Of a stretch of 64,000 bases of DNA, positions 1 through 11,859 are shown piece by piece. Source of the DNA: Siphonodentalium dalli. Taxonomy: Eukaryota > Mollusca > Scaphopoda > Gadilida > Siphonodentaliidae. Each line of letters begins with the position of its first letter. The first letter of the stretch is position 1. The notes beneath the pieces were generated by a model, which saw nothing but the letters and a program-made list of their open reading frames with translations, ran no database searches and had not been told where the DNA came from. The stretch is from the NCBI GenBank assembly GCA_032622095.1, contig CP136065.1:59201094-59265093 (forward strand), in the 5' to 3' direction. Both the position numbers and the translations under genes were made by a program.

Positions 1-189
1 TTCTAGTGATCAATAAATGAGTGATCGAGGGTCGAAATGCATTGGTTTAATGGGGATATGATTTGGAGCTGATCAATCATGTCAAGGTGAATGAGAGATC
101 GATGTATGAGTTATCGAGATTCGACTGTACAAAGTTTCTTGGCAGAATTGTGCATGATGGATGTCATCAACAATGTAGCTAATGGATAG

Positions 190-440
190 AAAAGATACGA
201 AGCTGAGTGTAATGCAAATAGTGATGACGACGGATGATGCTGATGACGACGGTGATGATGATTGCCATATGATACGCTGATGCTGATGACAATGTTCATG
301 AGGATGATAATGGTGATGATTATGATGACGTAGACGATGACGACACTGATGACGATGATGCTACCAATGGTGATGACGACGATGATGATGATGATAGTAA
401 TGGTGATGGTGATATTGGGTAGATGACGTGACGGTGCTGA
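190..440. repeat. Imperfect GAT/GAC trinucleotide tract
   Basis: GATGATGAC-type triplets with interruptions. The complement-like ATC/GTC tract at 50430-50590 has the same style. Confidence 0.8.
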
Positions 441-1747
441 TGGGTGATGATTATATTTTTGTTGAGTGTTATTGATCTAATTCTTATTTTGCACATATTG
501 TGTCTGAGTAATAAACCATTAAATTACATTACTAATGAAAACTGGATCATGAACTGTGACCTATTGGTTGTCTCTTTCTCAGTAATTTCTGAAGGAAAGA
601 AGCAGTATTATACTCAGAGGTTAATACAGTTCATATAGCCGAGTAATTTTCATCATCAGCAGTACTAAAAGTAAAAGCAGCTGCAGAAATTGGCATCCAT
701 AAAATAGAGATAACACGAGGAATATGTAAAATCTACTGAACATGTCCATGCAGTTAAAAAAATGTGAAATAATGTAGTATAGAAATGGTTATCCCACAGA
801 CAAAGTGAGATTAATTTAATCAAATTGTTGCACATGTTATCTCTTCAAAGGGTTTGCTTTTATGCTCAAATGAATTCTCGCTCAATCGTTATCTCACATG
901 CTCGCCTACTTTTGCTGGTCATTCCTTGCGTTCATGCTGCACTTTATAAACCTGTTGTATTCTTTCTTTGTTTATCTTTTTTGGACCAAAATAGAAGAAG
1001 CATGCAGCACAAAGAGACAAATAACATCTCCATTTTCATGTTCTGTTTTTCTTGCTAATTGTTCCACCAACAAAGCTGTTACACAGGTCATTATGCCTTT
1101 CCATTTATTTTCTATCAATTGGTTTGAAAATAGACAATTATGAGGAACCTTACACTCCACAGAAGAATCCAGAGATGTTTTTGAGACCCTTACCTGCTCT
1201 ATAATGAAGTATGTCCCCATATAACTTGAGAAGTTGAGATTGCAAAATATTTCTGACTGGGCACTTGAACATGCAAATATGATATCGGCTCTATATTAAA
1301 TACAGATTGCTTATTTACAATGAATGTTGTTGATTTAGAGAAGAATCTCCTAAAAGCCCTTCTTGTTTCTCCACAGTGGTTGGGGTTAGTTAGGAATGGA
1401 AAACTTCCACTGGTTGTGGTGTTGTGAGAGACACAAGTTTGGTGAGATCTCAGCGTACGGGTTGAGCAAGTAATCAAGTATAATTCCAACGAAATATCTC
1501 TATCACGGAGAAATTCTGAAACTGGTCTAGCGCTTTCGATTTCGGTAAATTTATTAATCAGGACATTGTTTGCTGTATGGGTGAGTTGTGGATAGGGTCT
1601 GCCTTTTATACACTGTGTATGTGAGGTGTTTGTTGATTGGTCGATTCCCTTTGGTCATAAGGTTATAGGTCAAAGGTGTAAAATAGATATTATCCTGATT
1701 GAATTTGCGGATATCTCCGTGTTGGAGTGTGGGTAATGTTTAGTTCA
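441..1747. other. Unassigned AT-rich DNA
   Basis: No open frame with recognisable protein, no long repeat and no splice-bordered exon that I can support. Confidence 0.5.
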
Positions 1748-1992
1748 TTAACCTTTTCATGATGGGAGCTGCACTGGTGCAGCATTAAAGATCATGTGCC
1801 AGTGAATTTTCTTATATTTTGCTAGTCTCCCATAGGGAGCCTCCCATATAGAAGAGAATGCAATGGCTTACAAGGTCAAGGTAAATATTGTCAGGCCAAT
1901 GTATTCTCTTATATATGTGAGGCTCCCTATGAGAGACTCACATATATAAGACAATGCATTGGCACAGGGTTTTCACAAAATTTAAGGAGCCG
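1748..1992 (+). mobile_element. Family A MITE, copy 1 (right end broken)
   Basis: Starts TTAACC..TTCATGATGGGAGCTG and carries two palindromic cassettes (TCTCCCATAGGGAGCC type) with the TTACAAGGTCAAGGTAAATA spacer. The right end diverges after GCACAGGGTTTTCACAAAAT. Confidence 0.75.
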
Positions 1993-2114
1993 ATTTTGTT
2001 TCAGTTTAGCTCCCATGGGTAAGGGCACTCTGATTTGTGAAGCATTACAATTTATATCTGATTAATATAATGCATCTGACTTCTTTCTTATTATTTGGTA
2101 TAAAAGTACAGACT

Positions 2115-2312
2115 TTAACCCTTTCGATACTAAATGGAAACTCCCACGAAGTCATAAAAGTATACATTTTTGGAATGGTCTATTATTCACGTGGAGGGGT
2201 TTTCAGGAAAAATAAGCAGACGACAAATGATAAAAGTACAGAAGGAGTCCTATTTATTGAGGGAAATGTTCAGATAATAAGTTCTAATAAGTTCAACAAA
2301 AGACATAGACAG
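2115..2312 (+). mobile_element. Family P MITE, copy 1
   Basis: Begins TTAACCCTTTCGATACTAAA and shares internal blocks GGAATGGTCTATTATTCA and GGGAAATGTTCAGATAATAA with copies at 27813, 26097 and 59429. The right terminus is degenerate. Confidence 0.6.
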
Positions 2313-2330
2313 ATTGCACACATAGTAGTG

Positions 2331-3074
2331 TAAAGCTGCTTTCACATACTTGCGTTTTACGCATGCGTTTTACGGATGCGTTTTGCGGACGTGCGCTTAG
2401 AGCTTTCACATACCTCCGTTTACCTCTGCGCGTACGCGTCCGTTAACGGATGCGTGAATAATTATTTGTGTTTACATATTGTCCTTTCGCCATGGATTCC
2501 GACGACGACGAGGACGTTCTAATGATTGCTTTGTGTATATATAACGAAAGACGACGGAAGATACCAAGACGCTTGTGGGAGCACGAAATAGTTAAGAAAA
2601 GAAGAGAACAAGGGGCATATGCTAATCTAATTGTCAAAAATTTGTATTCGGATGAAGACAAGTTCATTGGTTATTTCAGGGTGTCTCGCGAACAGTTTTC
2701 GTTAATATTGCATTTCATCGGCGACGATATACAGAAAATGCGAAAGAGCCGAGAGCCACTGTGCCCAAAACAGAGGTTAGCAATTTGACCCAAGATTAGA
2801 TAGCATGGTGCCAGCAGCTGGCATACGCCCCCACATATATACCATTCTCACCCATGATTAACGACATCGCACCGATTACCCCTGTCCGCTTATGCCTAAA
2901 ACGGACAGCTTTTCGGTCTGGGAGCGAAAAGTTATGCGCGCACGCACGCACGTTTAGCGGATGGTATGTGAAAGCCCCAGCGATAACATTGGAGATCGAA
3001 ACGATGCGCATACGGATGCGTTTACGGATGCGTAAAACGCATGCGTTAAACGCATGTATGTGAAAGCAGCTTTA
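2331..3074 (+). mobile_element. PIF/Harbinger-type non-autonomous element
   Basis: Terminal inverted repeats begin TAAAGCTGCTTTCACATA, and the reverse complement ends at 3074. They continue with repeated GCATGCGTTTTACGGATGCG subterminal motifs on both sides. Both ends are flanked by GTG (2328-2330 and 3075-3077), consistent with a 3-bp target duplication. Inside is the N-terminal fragment of a Harbinger-like transposase. At 744 bp it is too short to be autonomous. Confidence 0.85.
2492..2788 (+). pseudogene. Harbinger transposase N-terminal fragment
   Basis: 98 residues from an ATG in good context (CGCCATGG) to a TGA. The protein starts MDSDDDEDVLMIALCIYNER and continues RRRKIPRRLWEHEIVKKRRE, QGAYANLIVKNL, DKFIGYFRVSREQFSLIL, ending LCPKQRLAI. 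The arrangement R-rich, W..H....R...GAY..L...L..D...F..YFR.S...F, then a P..RLA start, is typical of the region before the DDE domain in HARBI1/PIF proteins. No catalytic domain follows, so it is a remnant and cannot transpose itself. An expressed short protein is possible but unsupported. Confidence 0.75.
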
Positions 3075-3124
3075 GTGTTTTTCTGTTTATTTCAATTATG
3101 AATCTCTTGCACCATGTCCATAAT

Positions 3125-3149
3125 ACTCTCTCTCTCTCTCTCTCTCTCT
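3125..3149. repeat. (CT)n microsatellite
   Basis: About 12 CT units directly after the Harbinger element's right flank. Confidence 0.95.
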
Positions 3150-3496
3150 TTCTATGAGTGTCATATTATTGATTAATATCAAATAGATGATCAACTCAAC
3201 TGCAGTAAAGGCAATAAAGTCCTGCATGCTAGCATTTTAACTACTACTGATATTATAAAAGGGGCCTAGTCGGGTTAATAAGCTTGTCAACAATCCTGGA
3301 ACCTTTTAGAATTTCAAAACATTGATTCCAGGCCATGAACAAGTTTGGTAAAGTTGACCTCTCTTTGACAGGGGTCTGTCATTGAATTTAAATAATACCC
3401 TTAAGTGTTTTGCCTTTGTGTATATAAGCCATAGAACTAAAGAACGTCGAGAAGCATCAAAGTCTTGAAAAGTTATGGAAATTTACAGCCCTTACA

Positions 3497-3592
3497 ATCT
3501 GCTATGGCAATCAGCAATGCCGAAGCCTTTTGCTGAAGCAAACTGGGCCATGACAAAGGATTGCTGAAGCCAAACAATCTGAATTAAGATGA
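3497..3592. repeat. Dispersed repeat W, copy 1
   Basis: The block with GGCAATCAGCAATGCCGAAG and GCTGAAGCCAAACAATCTGA is found inverted at 63826-63930. Type unknown. Confidence 0.75.
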
Positions 3593-4137
3593 CTGAATTT
3601 ATCTGCATGATGTTTTAAAAAAATTTCAAAAATCTTTTAAATGTTTTGGAAAACTCTTGGAATTTTTTCCTTAAGCAACATTTATGTATAATCCTGCATA
3701 GAAAAAAAGTTCCTTTTTGAAAGCTTTGTCCTTCGTGCTCTTCATTGCTTGTGTTGCCCTTGTATATATTGAGTGAAGCTCTTCCTACCATGGCCATGCA
3801 GCATCACAGTGAGGTACTAATACACTAAATTAATGTTAGTTGGATATCACTGACACTATAATCCCATAGATCACAGTGGGAGAGACTAAAAGTATTGTTG
3901 TGTAGATGTGGACTACTTAGTGGCTGATGACTAACTGTCATTCATCAGTACTAATGCATTCAGACTAGCAGAAAAAGTGCCCTGGCTGTATGTAAGTGGC
4001 ACCGATGGTCTTATGCCGCAGTTGATTTCACCTCACCTGGCTACCTGTATACTTCTCTCTGTGGGATAGTTTCGTTTTTTTGTTTTCTCAGGTGAGCCTT
4101 ATTTATTATTATGTTCTCTTTGCTCGTCATGCTAACG
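3593..4137. other. Unassigned DNA
   Basis: No gene or clear repeat seen. Confidence 0.4.
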
Positions 4138-4805
4138 AAGAGATGTCCCAGGGTGTCAAGGCATATTGGGATGCAAGGCCATGTTTTATTATTATTAATA
4201 GGGTGTTGCCATCATGCAATGTCGGTGATGGTCTTGTGTAGGGAACTCGATCAACACTGAGATGTCAAGGTACATGTATATTGGGATGTAATCTTGGGTA
4301 AAAAATAATATGCATTCAAGGCCATGATTTATTATTATTAATAGGTTGTTGCCATCAGTGTCAGTAATGGTCTTGTGTAGGGAATTCAGCACTGAGGTGT
4401 CCCAGGGTGTCAAGATATATTGGGATGTAATCTTGGGTAAAAAATAATATGCATTTAAGGCCATGATTTATTATTATTAATAGGTTGTTGCCATCAGTGT
4501 CAGTAATGGTATTGTGTAGGGAATTCAGCACTGAGGTGTCCCAGGGTGTCAAGATATATTGGGATGTAATCTTGGTAAAAAATAATTTGCATTCAAGGCC
4601 ATGATTTGATTTATTATTATTAATAGGTTGTCGTCATCAGTGTCAGTAATGGTCTTGTGTATGGAATTCAGCACTGAGGTGTCCCAGGGTGTCAAGGTAT
4701 ATTGGGATGTAATCTTGGGTAAAAAATAATATGCATTCAAGGCCATCTATTATTATTAATAGGGTGTTGCCATCAATGCCAGTGATGGTCTTGTGTAGGA
4801 AACAG
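4138..4805. repeat. ~138-bp satellite, about five units
   Basis: Units contain TTATTATTATTAATAGG, TGTCAGTAATGGTCTTGTGT, GAGGTGTCCCAGGGTGTCAA and TATTGGGATGTAATCTTGGG. The clearest starts are near 4183, 4329, 4467, 4610 and 4749. Degenerate single units recur at about 5505-5605, 5735-5860 and 6190-6300. Confidence 0.88.
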
Positions 4806-4969
4806 ACATGTTAAGTTTTTAAAATAGCAATCCGGGAGATTTTTGCAGGAGGGGCCATCTCCCATTTGTGAACGCATTTCCTGTTCACCGACTGGTTTAT
4901 TCTATATATCACCTGCAATGAGCGATCACTTGTTAAGCGCGACCACCTAATTTCGGTTCAAAACACAAA

Positions 4970-5280
4970 TTCCACCTGTTTATGGATGGATATGTGCAAA
5001 ATCGAAAGTACAAACTCGGAATAAACTACAAAATGGACTCGTCTAACAGTTTAACTCCCAAAAGAAATGAACACATTCCACCATCTATTAACAAATTTTA
5101 AGAAGCAGAAACTTCATTTAAAATAAGTCAAAACGAACCCGAGTTACACAGGTTACAACCGGACATGTACGCATGAAACCGAAAGTACAAAAAGACCCGT
5201 CTTGCAGTTTTAATCGCAAACGAATTGGACACATTCCGTTCGCAATGAATACCACTAATCCATTACTTAGAAATGTTCAT
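4970..5280. repeat. Two diverged ~180-bp direct copies
   Basis: CGAAAGTACAAA...GAC.CGTCT..CAGTTT and ACACATTCC blocks occur at about 4997-5080 and 5180-5240. An old tandem duplication; no coding signal. Confidence 0.5.
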
Positions 5281-6579
5281 CAATGGGGGCCTTACAATAC
5301 AGCTGCACATTTGTGACTATACATATTGTATACTTTTACAACACCCTTTATACGTGTGGCTTCACCAGAGAGTGAAAATAAATTAATATCAGTCTCAGTT
5401 CACTGATCAGTCTTCAATCAGAGGGAACATCAAAAGTTACCGACAGTACATTCTGTGAATGTTAATGTGTGAGTCTCGTGGACAATTGGTGAAACTTAAC
5501 AGCTCTGGTAGGGAACTCAGCGCTGAGATGTCCCAATACATGTACTAGTACATGTATATTGGGGTGCAACTTTGGGTAAAAAATAATATGCCATGCGTTC
5601 AATGCCAGTAATGGACAGATTTAAGTCATGGTTAATGGACTGTAGTGGTCAGAGTTAAGTCATATTTAATGGACTAGTGACACATTTGGAACTAGAGTTT
5701 CGAAGCCCTAATTGATAGATGTGAACTTATCACTAAGATGTTGCAAGATGTCAGGATATATTAGGATGTAACCATAGGTAAAACATAATTTGTTATTAAG
5801 CCCCATGTTTTTTTATACATAATGTGTTGCTAGCAACATCAGTATAGCATCTGGTGTAGGGATATTTTCTAAATCTAAGTATGCAAGAGATGTCCGAAGA
5901 AGATGTGAACTATTTTTTGTATATCAGATTTATGGAGCACTTCACTCAGTATGAGTGTTCATTGCTTCAAATGTGCTTATTTCAGTGAGCGTGAACAAAT
6001 TCTCGTTTCTTATCAAAATGGCCATGTATCGATTGGAATGGCACATTGAGATGTCCAATTTTCTGTCATGTCGGGGTTTGAACTCACGCCTAGAGTGGTA
6101 TATGTAGTAGTGGTCAGATGTTAATGGGTCATAATTAATAGAAAAGTGACAGAACATTTACAACTAGAACAGCAAGGCCCTGATAAGAACTTATAAATGT
6201 ATATCACCGAGATGTCTCAGGAAGTCAGGGTATATTGGGATAAAAAATATGTCATAATTGTGTATTCTATATAGTATTTTTTAGGGTGTTACAAGTAATT
6301 GCAGTTTTGGCCAGATTTATACTTGGGATGCACAGTTTGTATTGGCCTGATTATATACTTTTGCCAAATTCTTTTAGAAGTTGCCAAATGAAACGTGAAT
6401 TTCATCCTCTATAGTCTACTGCGCAAGCTTCAAATTTCTTGGTGAGTTTTTACCCAGCCCACATCATGGCACATGTACAATGTAGCTGAACCATAAAATT
6501 ATGTTCTTGTCATCTTGGCACATACACGTTTACTTACAACACATAGCTAAGTACCGGTAATGTAAGTTTCTAGTACCTA

Positions 6580-6790
6580 CAGTAATGCCCTAAATAATAG
6601 ACTCCTTAACCACAGCATAATTATGGGTAATTTTTCAGGATTTATTCAGAAATATGGCTTGTTGCCATTCATCGGAAAGCTCTCACAGAGCTTTCCGATG
6701 AATGGCAACAAGCCATATTTCTAACTAAATCCTGAAAAATTACCCATAATTATGCTGTGGTTAAGGAGTCGATTATTTAGGGCAATACTG
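6580..6790. mobile_element. Family E hairpin MITE, copy 1
   Basis: Near-perfect 211-bp palindrome with ends CAGTAATGCCCTAAATAAT, flanked by TA on both sides, as in Tc1/mariner-type elements. The centre is GGAAAGCTCTCACAGAGCTTTC. The flanks also repeat TAGTACCT (6571-6578 and 6791-6798). Confidence 0.85.
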
Positions 6791-6824
6791 TAGTACCTGG
6801 ATTTGATAGATATTTCAAAGATGA

Positions 6825-7690
6825 TTTGACCTTGTCTGGGAATAAGGAAACACCATACACTTGATGTCAACAAGCTTCAGAGAGATTTGATATATTCCCT
6901 GACCTTAGATGGTTTTGATTCAAATTTATTGATTTGGCAGCCATAGTATCTTATTCTTGTTAAGTTATCTGTTTTATCAACGTGTGCAAATTGATACATG
7001 CTGTTTTCAGTAACTTTACCTCCTCTGCATTATGTCAGAATTCCCGAATTCTACTATAAAAAAAGTTATTCAATTAACTTTACTCATATATTATGCTTGT
7101 TTTGATACATTGAGTTCTCCCAAGGAATCAAGCAGAACATGCAATTGATAATAAATGCACACAAAACATGATGACAAATAACAAATTACAACCTTTCAAA
7201 TCTTGGGTATATTCAGGGCCTCAGCACTATATAAATGAAAGAAGTCAACCTACATGTACCGGAATCTATTTTTTTTATCTATTTGTATGCACTGACTGCA
7301 GAAGGCCTCAGTCTTTGCATTAGTTATTGTTATGTTTTGTGCCTTAAATGTTTGCACAGAGGCTTATAGATTTACACCATTTGTAAACATTTAGGGCGTG
7401 TAGCCCAAAAAAGTCCTTTCATAAATACCTGGAGGTTTGTATAATTTACTTTGCCACAATAATAGTACTAAAACAACTCTTTGGGATCCATTAATAATTA
7501 CTCTGGACCCTCTTTCGTAACTGAAGCGACTTAGTTTGAAGACTTCTTGATATTTTTTAATTTTAAATTTACGCACCTTGTCTGAGAGGAACCAAACAGG
7601 TTACAATTGATGTCAACAAGCCGTACAGAGACCTAATATATTGTTACTCGTGAGATAATAAGATCTATCAATTTGATCATGGTATTTAAG
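6825..7690. repeat. Family U repeat, copies 1 and 2
   Basis: Blocks ACCTTGTCTGAGAGGAA, GATGTCAACAAGCCGTACAG and AGACCTAATATATTG, plus a TTAATAGTACTAAAACA-like upstream block, occur at 7380-7690 and again at 9650-10035 and 10036-10390. A weaker copy is at 6825-6965. Confidence 0.75.
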
Positions 7691-7785
7691 TGAGATATTC
7701 GTATACGCTGACAAAGAAGTTTTAGGGCAGTTTGAATTTTGACATGTGATTGATGTCATTATTTTAAAGGCAGTTTTGATCAAAG

Positions 7786-9634
7786 TTAACCCTTTACCAG
7801 GGTTTCCGCGAGGGGAAAATTAATGAGTCCGTATTGGGGAAACACATAACGCGACGGGACGACCATGGTTCGTCCCGTCGGGCGAAAATTTTGTTATTTG
7901 ACACTGAAAAGTAGCAATTTCCTTGCACATAAGAGTCTCACAAAGCAACCAAAGCTACGTATATATTACGCAAGTCAATCATTTCCGTGGGTGCATTAAT
8001 TCTGTTGATGGTATCCAGATAATCAATCAACTAATTACGCACATAAGACTGCCGTCTGATTGAAGATTATATATAAATGAACAAGCTACTAGTTATTGTT
8101 TACAAATTTATACAATAAGATTCCGATGAATCTAAACACTACAAAACATCTATGCATTGACCAATAATAGATAGCAAGGAGAATTGAATAAAGTATTTCC
8201 TAGAATTGCAAGCAGCTTCTGTGAAAATGAAACTGACATGATATACGCTGTCAATCGTAAAACTATTTGTGCGCTGTGACGTCATACTGCAGGAGCTATT
8301 TATAGCGGCAAAATACGAATGGTAGCGACACAGGTATTTGGCACCAAAAAAAATTAATAAAAAGAGATTTTTATTAAATTTAAAAACAAAAATTGTGCCT
8401 AATACCTGTGGGTAGGGACATCTTTCACTCGGAACGCGTAGCTTGTTCACTAGTCTCTATATATTAGTCCATAAACTGACGACCGCAATTGCTTATTATG
8501 CGCATAGTCAACAAAATCCCAACGTGATTTATTTCACAGTAAAACGGAACCTGTCCCGAAATCAGTCTTTATAGTGGGAATTCATAGTGACAAGTTAACA
8601 ACACCATTCATTTGAACCATATTACATACATGGGTGATAAAGACAAACACATACGTACCCCCTCCCCAATATGGAGATAATGTCAAAGGACGGTAAATAA
8701 TAGTTGCGTTGTCCCCAAGCACAATCAACGACGCACGTGTTCACATCTCCCGCCAAATTATATTTTATAACACGTTGGCTAAAACTCCGTTCTATACCTC
8801 ATGGACTCTGCAGGGGGACCCATTTATTATGTACCACCGTACGATAGCACGGGATCTCGGAGAGGAGCAGTTTCATTCATGAAAATCCCGTGCATAAAAA
8901 TGTCCCGACTAAGAAATTCGGCGTTCTTTGATCAAATTATGTAATCCTACGATATCACGGGATTTTCGAGCATGAGTAGTTTCATCCCGTACACAAAAAT
9001 ATGCATATTCAGCAGTCCGACATTTTTTGATGTTACCGCGACATGCATTACGCTGTATCTAACGTCGCTATTTGACCCGCTTTTTCACCAGTATTCTATT
9101 TAACACCCGAACTCCCGTTGTAACCGGAATTGTTTACGACATTGCGACTGACATTTGGTATATGTATGAACCAAACAGATAATATGCGAGGGGAATGAGG
9201 CCGTCCTACGGACGCTGAGCCGTACTAACGGAAACCCTGCCTTTACCCAACAGAAGGGCCCTGTGCCAATGCATTCTCTTATATATGCGAGTCGACCATA
9301 GGTCGCCTCGCATATATAAGAGAATGCATTGGCTTAACACATTAAAAATTATAAAATTGTTAAAGAATGTAAGAAAAAATGGTAAAAAGTGTTAAAAAAA
9401 GATTTTTTTTAGGCCAATGCATTCTCTTATATATGCGAGGCGACCTATGGTCGACTCGCATATATAAGAGAATGCATTGGCACAGGGCATAACTGTAACC
9501 ATCACAATGTGGTCAATGAGCCGGTTCCAATGATATCCATATTTGTATGGTTTTATTGAGACAGACCCAAGATATTTTAGGCTGTTGAAGCTTTATTTGG
9601 CCGGTTTTGGCCGGTTTGTTGGGTAAAGGGTTAA
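7786..9634 (+). mobile_element. Family B TTAA MITE, copy 1, split by an insertion
   Basis: The ends TTAACCCTTTACC (7786) and GGGTAAAGGGTTAA (9634) match intact family B copies at 39277 and 49841. Only ~400 bp belong to B; the rest is a hAT-like element. Two palindromic cassettes sit at 9265-9335 and 9413-9483 in opposite orientation. CCGGTTTTGGCCGGTTTG lies near the right end. Confidence 0.85.
7798..9239. mobile_element. hAT-like non-autonomous element inside family B
   Basis: Ends are CAGGGTTTCCG and CGGAAACCCTG. The flanks repeat CCTTTAC (7791-7797 and 9240-9246), and joining the flanks restores the family B end. That is 7-8 bp of target duplication, as for hAT. No transposase frame found in 1442 bp. 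GC-richer subterminal parts include GACGGGACGACCATGGTTCG. Confidence 0.8.
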
Positions 9635-9649
9635 CGGAAATCACAGTGC

Positions 9650-10390
9650 CCTAAAAATTTGGCACTTAGCTTTAGGACTAATAACAATTTTCACACCGTT
9701 GGAAGATGTGTGGAAATTATTTTTGTTTTTGAGTGACTGGCATTTCCACTCATAAATAACATTAGGTTTGCATGACATTTTTGCCACTTTAATAGTACTA
9801 AAACAGCGTTTGGAATTCATTCATAATTTCACTCCACCCTCCTGTGTAAACTTAAGTGGCTCTCAACATGCAGCCACATACATGTAGTTTGAAGACTTCC
9901 TGGTAATTTTAATTTAAAATTTAGGCACCTTGTCTTAGAGGAAGCAAACAGATTACAATTGACATTAACAAGCTGTACAGAGACCTGATATATTGCTCAT
10001 GAGATGTTTATTTTGATCTATTGAGTGAACAGCTATGGCAAAGATTCACACCATTGGAATCTTTTGAAGATGTGTGGATAGTCTTTCTGTTTTTGAGTGT
10101 CTGGTATTTCCTCTTATAAACAATAGTTTTATTTGCCTCTTTAATAGTACTAAAACAGTGATTGCAATTCATTCATAATTCTTTCCACCCTCCTAAGTGG
10201 CTCTCAACAGCGACATAGTTTGAAGACTTCCTGATAATTTTTAATTTAAAATTTAGGCACCTTGTCTGAGGGGAAGCAAACAGATTACAATTGACGTCAA
10301 CAAGCCGTACAGAGACCTAATATATTGTTGCTCATGAGATAATGTTGATTTTGATCTATTGAGTTGGCAGCTATGCCACCTGAATCTTAA
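9650..10390. repeat. Family U repeat, copies 3 and 4
   Basis: Two ~350-bp direct copies share TTTAATAGTACTAAAACAG, GTGGCTCTCAACA, TTTGAAGACTTCCTG and GAAGCAAACAGATTACAATT. No coding capacity seen. Confidence 0.8.
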
Positions 10391-10404
10391 AAGTTTTTTA
10401 ATTC

Positions 10405-10550
10405 TAACAGCAGGTGCATATAGATGCATCTTGTTTTGAAGAGTTATGCATTTTCAATGATATATTGGATCATTTCCTTCTTTACTTCTTTGATGTTGAG
10501 TTCTCATGTACTGGAGACAAGTGGTACCATATTAACCAGTGTCTGCATTG
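10405..10550. repeat. Duplicated segment, copy 1 (copy 2 at 11540-11700)
   Basis: ATAGATGCATCTTGTTTTGA ... TTCTTTACTTCTTTGATGTT ... GACAAGTGGTACC is matched at 11540-11700. Copy 1 is interrupted at its end by element N1. Confidence 0.75.
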
Positions 10551-10984
10551 CAGGGTTCGCGCTGCCACTTGCCAAATTTGCCAATGGCAAAAATAATTCA
10601 CATTTGGCAAAATATATTTTCATTTGGCAAAAGTATTGGCAAGTCACTTTTTAATTCCTCAAGCAATTTGAAAAATACTGGTCAATCAGTACCATTTTTT
10701 TTCAGGAAACTCTTACAACATAATTATATTAGCGGTGTTTTATAAGGTTTAGGAAAAGTTAACACAACTTAGCAACCCGTCTACCATTGTATTGTTCGGT
10801 GATTGGCTTATTGTTGTATGATAAACCACAATAGATATGCGAGTGTCGAAACATAATAATTAACGTTGCAGAAAATGATACTATCAGGGATAGTATTTGG
10901 CAAATGCTGATATAATTTGGCAAAAGATATTTTCGTTTGGCAAATTATTTGGCAAAAGTAAATTTCGGTCCAGAGAGGAACCTG
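10551..10984 (+). mobile_element. Element N1, hAT-like MITE
   Basis: Ends CAGGGTTCGC and GAGGAACCTG with an 8-bp target duplication CTGCATTG (10543-10550 and 10985-10992). The interior has many TTTGGCAAA/TTTGCCAAA motifs, possible binding-site clusters. A second, larger copy is at 63066-63808. Confidence 0.85.
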
Positions 10985-11253
10985 CTGCATTGGACTTGAA
11001 AATCATTCTCAATACTATTTTAAAAAGCATTGGGCCATTTATTGTTGAGGAATGCAAATTTGAGTGAAACTAAAATGGATATAATAAAGTATATTGTTTT
11101 TAACAGATAACATAACATGACTTTACAGATAAATGCAAATGGATGGTTTGATTTTTCAACCAGTATTTAGTGTGAAATTCAAATATTCAAATATTTTCCC
11201 ACTTTCGGACAAAACTTTATTTACTCATTTACAATTCGTCTTGGGACTTGGAC

Positions 11254-11504
11254 CAACCCTTTCATGATGGGAGCTGCACTGGTGAAGCATTAAAGATCCT
11301 GTGCCAGTGCATTCTGTTATATATCTGAGTCTCCTATAGGGAGCCTCGCATATATAAGAGAATGCACTGGCTTACAAAGTCAAGGAAAATATTGTTAGGA
11401 CAATGTATTCTCTTATATATGTGAGGTGATTCTCACATATAAGAGAATACATTGGCACAAGGTTTTTGCAAAATTACAGGAAGCTCCAATCATGAAATGG
11501 TTAA
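11254..11504 (+). mobile_element. Family A MITE, copy 2
   Basis: Starts AACCCTTTCATGATGGGAGC and ends CATGAAATGGTTAA, with two cassettes; the second is shortened (GAGGTGATTCTCACAT). Confidence 0.85.
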
Positions 11505-11513
11505 TCCGATTGC

Positions 11514-11538
11514 TCCCCCCCCCCCCCCCCCCCCCCCG
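11514..11538. repeat. Poly-C tract
   Basis: About 25 consecutive C, then GGCATC. Confidence 0.95.
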
Positions 11539-11539
11539 G

Positions 11540-11700
11540 CATCAAAAATACTTGTAGATGCATGTTGTTTTGAAGTTTTTTCCATGATATACTGGGTCAT
11601 TTCCCATTTTCTTCTTTACTACTTTGAAGTTGAGTTCTACTGTACTGAGAATTTTCCTTGTCTTTGAGACAAGTGGTATCTGATGTATACTATTAACACA
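11540..11700. repeat. Duplicated segment, copy 2
   Basis: Matches 10405-10550, including GACAAGTGGTA; it lacks the N1 insertion. Confidence 0.75.
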
Positions 11701-11859
11701 GTTATTATACTGCTTTGTAGCCAGATTTTTTCTTTAGTTATGACCTGGATATTTCTTTGAGCTGAGAGCTTGTTCACTTTGATTTTTACTTTATTAATAT
11801 TAAAAGAAAGCTGTCAATTTTTTTTTATTTTTGTGTGCAATGGAAGTGTATTACTCTTT

